DNA of 64,000 nt from Asterochloris sp. CNOR1. Lineage: Eukaryota > Chlorophyta > Trebouxiophyceae > Trebouxiales > Trebouxiaceae. The first letter of the stretch is position 1, and every line of letters starts with the position of its first letter. The stretch is taken from assembly GCA_963969365.1 (NCBI GenBank), contig OZ017756.1:1364001-1428000 (forward strand), read 5' to 3'. The notes under the pieces are model-generated. The model saw nothing but the letters and a program-made list of their open reading frames with translations. It did not search any database and was not told where the DNA came from. Shown here in pieces: positions 58,663-64,000 of the stretch. The translations under genes and the position numbers were made by a program.

Positions 58663-59212
58663 GTTGGTGCAGTCTGTGGCCCTATGGGAGAGGCTGTACA
58701 GGCTGTACAGGCTGTTCAGTCAAACAGGTCACCTTGATTCGAAGCGGCGGCAAAAGCCTGAGAGGCAATGGAGCCTTCTGAACTGATCTGATTAAGCCAG
58801 AGGTCTGAGACGGCAGTCTGGGGCGTCTAGATCTCCCGAATTCATTACAGCTCAGCAGGTGAGGCCATCAGGGAGCTAGTAGTACCACAAGTCAAGGACC
58901 TGTGTGCATATGCGGCATACAAAGCTGGGAAAGGCTTGATCAAACGCTGCATTGCCAATCACTCACTCTGGGCCCTTGACAGGCTGCCCTGGTACACTAA
59001 AGTATGTACTCCAATGCCCAACACCACCTTCATGCAGCAAGCAGGCCAGCCTGAGTTGCTCTGAGCGAGACGAGCTACTGCTTACTCCCATGAAAGCCGG
59101 CGACCCCCTCATTCAAGCTGCACTCCATCCTCACGTTGCCATCCGCCATTGAGCTGTGATCATCCAGGCTGTGCATCAACTTCTGCAGCCCATGCCGAAG
59201 CACTGATGCTGC
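58663..59212. promoter_or_regulatory. Divergent promoter region, SLC37-like / GT31
   Basis: The 550 bp separate two divergent start codons and so should contain both promoters. A short tandem repeat of GGCTGTACA lies at 58692-58718 close to the SLC37-like start. I recognise no TATA box with confidence. Confidence 0.5.
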
Positions 59213-62200
59213 ATGGCAGCAGCCTTGGGCAGGTTCAAGATCGCTCTCATGGTTTTCAGCAGCTGTGTCATCCTGTTGCTGATCTTGCAAGTGAGTAATT
59301 GGGTGGTCTGGACATATTTCGTGTGCGGCTTCTTATGCCTACATCATTGCCGGTGCTAGATGACCATTGAGCATGTGCAACTTGTGTTTGCTAGGCCGGG
59401 TGGCCGGGGGACTCTGAGGCACGCTTGTTGACAGACATTTGGGGGTGGTGCAGAGTCTTGCAGCATCATGGGTCATAGATGTTTCCAAGCAAGGCCTAGG
59501 TACAGTGGTGCAGCAGCCACCCTCTGACTGGTCTTCATTGCACAACATTGCATGGTCAGCTGCAAGGTGGGGCAGGGGGGACACTCAGCATGCGAAACAT
59601 AGGGAGAGCTGCTTCCAGACTGTTGTTGCATCTTCATTGCATGACAGTGTGCCAGCTGCATGCAGGCAGTCCTACCCAGCTCCTCCTTTCGTGGTGGGCG
59701 CCAGCTTCTGCAGGACGACTCGCAGGCCCTTGACCGCCTCTCAAAAGAGGAGCTCATTGCTCAGCTGCACCGCCTGCAGCAGCAGCAGGGAGCTGCCGTC
59801 TCCCGGCAGGGCAGCTCTGGGTCTCATCAGGGCGCCGTGCAGCAGCCGAGCACCTCTGCTGCCGGCCAGATTGACCAGTCCAAGCAGGCTACTGCCGAAG
59901 CCCTTGGAGGCCAGCAGGGTGCAACGGCTGGAGAAGCCATTGCTGCAGCAGCTGTGGGCACCGCTGCTGTCCCAGCCAGCATCAATACTGCAGCATCAGC
60001 TGAGCAGAATTCTGTCCCCATTCAGGAGCCTAGTATAGTGGCGGATGCCTCTGCTGGGGCATCATCCGGGCTTGGCTCCGCTGCAGCAGCAGAAGAGACC
60101 GCTGCCGTGATTATTCCATCAGGGAGCCCGCAACAAACGTCCTCAGAGCAGCCACCTGGGCATGGAGAGCTGCAGCGCCTGCTGCAGCGCAGGCGCCAGC
60201 AGCGGGAGCAGGTGCTTGCCCTGATCCAGAGCCAGGTCAGGCTTCCATCATCCTGCGCAAGGCAGCTGTCACTGCAATAGATCTAGCTGCCTTGCAGCAT
60301 CTGCTTGCTATTGCTCCTGAGATGCTGGGGATGCTCAGCATGCTGCCTGTGTGCAGGATGAGGCTGGGTCGTTACTTCAGGACAGCATGCATGTACAGCC
60401 AGCAGCTGTGGAACAGACACTCCCAGCAGTTGTGGACACGATGCAGCAGGCCACAGATCAGGCCTCTGTGCAGCCGGTCAGCACATACAGCAGCCCGGAG
60501 GTGAATGCTGCAGCAGCTGCAGCTGCAACCGTGGCGGCGGCACATCAGCAGACTGAGCAGGCGCAATCCGTGTCAGTGGGCCACCGGGAGCGCAGCCACC
60601 CCCACTGGTGGGAGTTCCTCAAGATGGGGTGAGCAACGAGGCAGCTGCCTTGAGTTGCCTGTCTCCGTGTGCTGCAAAACCGACTGCATTGTACTGGTGC
60701 ATCCTGTGTGCCGAAGGAAGTTGGGTCTGAATCTCACATTGACCCCCACCAGCTGCAGTCCCAGACTGGCATGTGCAGAGCCTGAAGATACAACAATGTC
60801 AAGCAATGCATAGCCTGTGCGCAATGCGTTCCCTGCCTTGCCCATCAGGGACGCAGTGAAAACGGACCAGCTTCAACAGCAGGAGCCCCCACCTCAGGCC
60901 AGCTCAGCTCATGTGTCCGTGCGGGTCAAGGCCTCAGCCAAAGAGGACAGATCAGATCGAAAGCCCTTCTACAGCCTGTTTGTCCTGACAACATCAGGTG
61001 CGGCTGCATGCTGAGGCCTCTGTGGTAGAGTGGACAGGAAGCTGGCTGCAAGCCCCGAGTCGACTGCAGCACAGCCAGTTCCCAAACCTGAGCAGCACTG
61101 TAGCCCTCAAATCGTCTCTGCCATGCTGGCAACGAGGACACCCACGCTGATCAGTGCCATGTACCTGCCTGCCTGCATGCCTAGTCAATGAGCAACATGT
61201 CAGCAGCAACTTGCTGACCAGTCTGTTGGCACAGTACAGGCGCACTGTGTGGCCCTGCTGTAGCGATGCACAAGAGGTGCATGCACTTCAGGCTGCTGAC
61301 AAGCGCTATACTGGCAGCAGAAGATCACAATTCGTGGGCATGCTTTGAACATGGACGCACTGCCTGCATGCATGTGCCGCAGCTTGCTGCAGATCAGTTG
61401 GGCTGGCAGCATGACACTGTGCGTGATTCCGTCACTCAACTTGGCTGGCAGCACGTGAAGGCACCGGCTGAGCCTGCTGCAGGCATGCCTTGGAGGGACA
61501 GGCGCGACCGCCTGCGAAAGCAGTGGAAGCGCAACATCGCGCTGATTGACCGGCCTGCAGAGTTTCCGGTCATCATGCGTTTTGCTGTGGGTACACTGGT
61601 GAGCTCTCACCTGCCCCAAGCCTAGAGATTGTTGCCACCACTTTCATCAGGGTGCTGCAGCATCCTGATGCACCATGCTGTGAGCACACCAATGAGCCAC
61701 TGACTCATCGGGCTGCATGCGCTTCATGGAGGATGCTGCTCGCTGTCCTGTCATCAGGCCACAGCCTGCTGTGGTGCTCACATTGCATGTCAGAGCCTCC
61801 AGTCTGCTTCCCAGGCCAATGTTCATCTGTGCTGGCCCTTCCTGCGCTTTCATGCCTGGATCCTCAAGCAAGCCCCTGCACACCAGAAAGCTGATGTTCA
61901 GTTGCAATGTGCAGGATACCAGCGATGAAAACCGTGCAGCCATGTACAGGGAGGATGCAGAGCACCACGATGTCACTTTCCTCCAGGTGAGGCACAGAAG
62001 CATGCTGATCACATGGCATGTCACCAGTGCACACAGCAGCAATATTGGGGTTTGCTTGCTTTTGCATACCGTCCTGTACCTGGCAGCAGAACTGCAGGGG
62101 TGCACCATGTGGCTGTGCCATGTCACAACCTCTTCAGGCATCGACATGGGTGCCAGCAAGTGGAGTTCGCTGGACCTGCAGCTATTGGCCCCCAGCAATG

Positions 62201-63865
62201 TACGAAGCCGTGCTGAAGCTGCATGAGTATGGTTGCCGCCCCTGATGTGCCAGCCTGCTGCCAGGCGCAGCTCCTTGATGTGTGCCATCCTGACAATGTG
62301 TGTGCACCGTGCTCTCTGGTTCAGTGCCTGGACCTGGACGATGAGTTGAACACCCACAGCAATTGGCACGTGGAGGCTGGCCCCTCAGCCACAACCCAGA
62401 AGGTTCTGCTGGGCATGCAGTGGGCAGTGCGCCGCTTTGACTTTGACTACTTCATGAAGCTGGGGGACGACTCATACTTCAGGCAAGCAAACACAGAGGA
62501 AGAGAAGAGGGGTGTCTGCCATCGGATGCTCTGTTCTTGTATTATTCATGTTGCAGCTCCAGGCAAGGAAGAGAAGAGGGATGTCTGCTGTCGGGTGCTG
62601 CGTGCTTGAGAACCTCATGTTGCCGCTCCAGACAGAACACCAGGCCTGACACACTGTATGGGGTTGCCTGCTGGGCGTCTTACACTGCCTCCAGCAGCGC
62701 GCAGCTGTGAGAAACAAACCACACTCAGTACAGCCACATTGCGCAAACTGTGGCGTGAGCTAATGCTCTGCTGAGATGCCAAGCAAGCTGCGTCGCACAG
62801 CTGTGCTCGCGCAGCCTGCTTGGCTTTCGAGAGCCTTCCGTGTCCTCCAAATTTTTCTTCTGCACCTGTGCATCGTGTTTGGGTTGTCTGGACCCCCAAC
62901 ACCTCCAGGTCTCCACCCACAGTCCACTCACGAGGCTGCGGTGACAACCTCAGGCTCACCTATGCTGCATGCTTGGGAGTGCTGCCATCAGAATGCGCAA
63001 TGCATATACGAACACCTGGCCCTGCAGGGTGGACAAAATGGTTGGGATGATTGCCAATCAGATCTTCCCCAACAAGAAGGTGGTGGTCGGCCAGATCCTG
63101 GAAGCTGAGGTCCATGGAGTAAAACTGAAGTATGCACAGGTGCGGTGTTGACCAAACCAAGCATCAGAACTGAGTACTTGTTTTGCTTGCTGACTACCAG
63201 AAAGAAATACTCAGGTCTGATGCCTGGTTGAGCTGCCATGCAGCCTTTGGCAGCCAGCAATGTGCCGCTGGACCCCAGTGGCTCTCTGCTGCAGGGCATG
63301 GGTTATCTGGTGTCCCACGACATCTGCGAGTTTGCAGCCCATGCCACACAGCACCTGCTGGACACAGCCCCCGAGGTAAGCACCGTGAATCCAGCATAAG
63401 TTCAAGGAAACAGGTTGGCTCTGCACATGTCGTGGAGAACACAGTCTTCTGAAGGTGGCGCCTGCCAGCAGGTTTCCCCACTCCGCAAATACAGCAAACT
63501 CCTGTGTGGCAGCCTGTCATGGCAGATAGTTGACAGCATGCTGCCCTGTGCAGGACTGCGTTGTTGCGAAATGGATGATGGCAATGGGAGTCAAGTTTCA
63601 GCATCACAATGGCTTCAGGTATAGCAACTGTGAGCCCACTGTCAGCGCAGCAAGTTGCTACTGACATCCGGCTGTGCACATGTGCAGGGATACTGATTTT
63701 CAAGCAAGCTGCGACAGTGAATTGATTGTGATGGTAAGGCTGTTGCTGCTGACTGCTTTATATTGCAATGAAGCAGCATCATCACCAATACATCTGCGGC
63801 TGCAGCATAAGCTCAAGCCTGAGCTCTGGCCCCGCATAAAGGACAATGGCGAGTGCACAGCCTGA
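59213..63865 (+). CDS. GT31-family beta-1,3-galactosyltransferase-like protein
   Basis: Golgi type II glycosyltransferase. Exons: 59213-59290, 59714-60235, 60357-60628, 60849-60997, 61483-61598, 61915-61986, 62325-62482, 63028-63139, 63244-63375, 63554-63618, 63688-63733, 63806-63865. All phases close to 593 aa. A signal anchor (MAAALGRFKIALMVF, then VILLLILQ) is followed by a 280-residue Gln/Ala/Ser-rich stem with a short coiled coil (LSKEELIAQLHRLQQQQ). The catalytic part shows FYSLFVLTTSG, RKQWKRN, FPVIMRFAVGTL, ENRAAMYREDAEHHDVTF, DLDDELNTHSNW, the acidic nucleotide-sugar motif FDYFMKLGDDSYFRVDKM, GMGYLVSHDICEFAA and DCVVAKWMMAMGVKFQHHNGF, a GT31 pattern. The intron after 62482 uses a GC donor, fixed by phase because the DDSYFR-VDKM core spans it. 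Donor sugar and acceptor cannot be told from the sequence. The acceptor chosen at 63243 is the least certain junction. Confidence 0.86.
61385..61470 (+). repeat. Short tandem repeat ahead of GT31 exon 61483
   Basis: TTGGGCTGGCAGCATGACA (61399) and TTGGCTGGCAGCACGTGAA (61440) form two units of about 41 bp in the intron just before the acceptor. Confidence 0.55.
62476..62640 (+). repeat. Tandem duplication including the GC splice donor (GT31 gene)
   Basis: About 80 bp starting TCAGGCAAGC (62479), with GAGGAAGAGAAGAGGGG and GTGTCTGCCATCGG, is followed by a second copy starting CCAGGCAAGG (62561), with GGAAGAGAAGAGGGA and TGTCTGCTGTCGG. Both units end in a CATGTTGC(A/C)GCTCCAG block. The repeated unit therefore carries the non-canonical donor with it. 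Confidence 0.8.
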
Positions 63866-64000
63866 GGGCCCCTGGCAGCCTCCTGCACTGCTGCGTTTTT
63901 ATGCTGCTCTCCTCCCTTTGCTATCAAGCACTGCAGAACTGCCATCCCAGATAATTGCTGAGGTTTGCTTGCTCGTTTGAAAATGTTTTGACCTGAAATG
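63866..64000. other. GT31 gene 3' flank to window end
   Basis: Downstream of the stop the sequence becomes AT-richer, as expected of a 3' UTR. No further gene is seen. Confidence 0.5.

Noticed and set aside
1-64000. Bacterial features: CRISPR array, insertion sequences, phage genes, operons, Shine-Dalgarno sites
   Set aside because: None seen. The intron-rich, eukaryotic gene content makes them irrelevant here. No tRNA, rRNA or transposase/reverse-transcriptase gene was recognised either.

Overview
The window is nuclear DNA from a eukaryote, most probably a green alga (Chlorophyta). Every recognisable gene is split into many short exons, about 100 introns in 64 kb. Introns typically end in TGCAG or CTGCAG. 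The gene set is plant/algal: MutS2, an S40/DUF584 protein, DUF707 domains, a CPFA glutaredoxin and an SLC37-type exchanger sit beside general eukaryotic housekeeping genes. I assembled the exon chains by hand from splice sites, reading-frame phase and remembered family motifs. Most chains close perfectly in phase. Species and class cannot be fixed from the sequence alone.

Layout, with + for left-to-right genes: 298-9697 (+) HARE-HTH protein; 9852-13584 (-) SPOUT1/C9orf114 RNA methyltransferase; 14390-17352 (-) gentisate-dioxygenase-like bicupin; 17598-19176 (-) membrane-anchored single cupin; 20989-23879 (+) S40/DUF584 protein; 24550-28898 (+) AP endonuclease 2; 29059-37881 (-) MutS2; 38138-41115 (+) PUS10 pseudouridine synthase; 41673-50976 (+) double-DUF707 membrane protein; 51373-52164 (+) glutaredoxin; 52539-58662 (-) SLC37-like sugar-phosphate exchanger with an in-frame TGA; 59213-63865 (+) GT31 galactosyltransferase-like protein. 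Tail-to-tail pairs (HARE/SPOUT1, APEX2/MutS2, glutaredoxin/SLC37) have stops only about 155-375 bp apart. Head-to-head pairs (cupin/S40, MutS2/PUS10, SLC37/GT31) probably share promoter regions. The genes form no operon or single pathway. Two (APEX2, MutS2) act on DNA and two (SPOUT1, PUS10) modify RNA.

The most striking property is not a gene. In nearly every gene the intron next to an exon carries one or more diverged copies of that exon's edge: the splice site plus about 20-90 bp on either side. The copies are usually spaced 60-270 bp. They preserve GT, GC or AG and often still read as recognisable protein, but many have drifted out of frame. Together they look like splice-site-centred tandem duplication that enlarges introns and multiplies decoy splice sites. 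A second property is an unusually high share of GC-AG introns: eight good cases in about 100.
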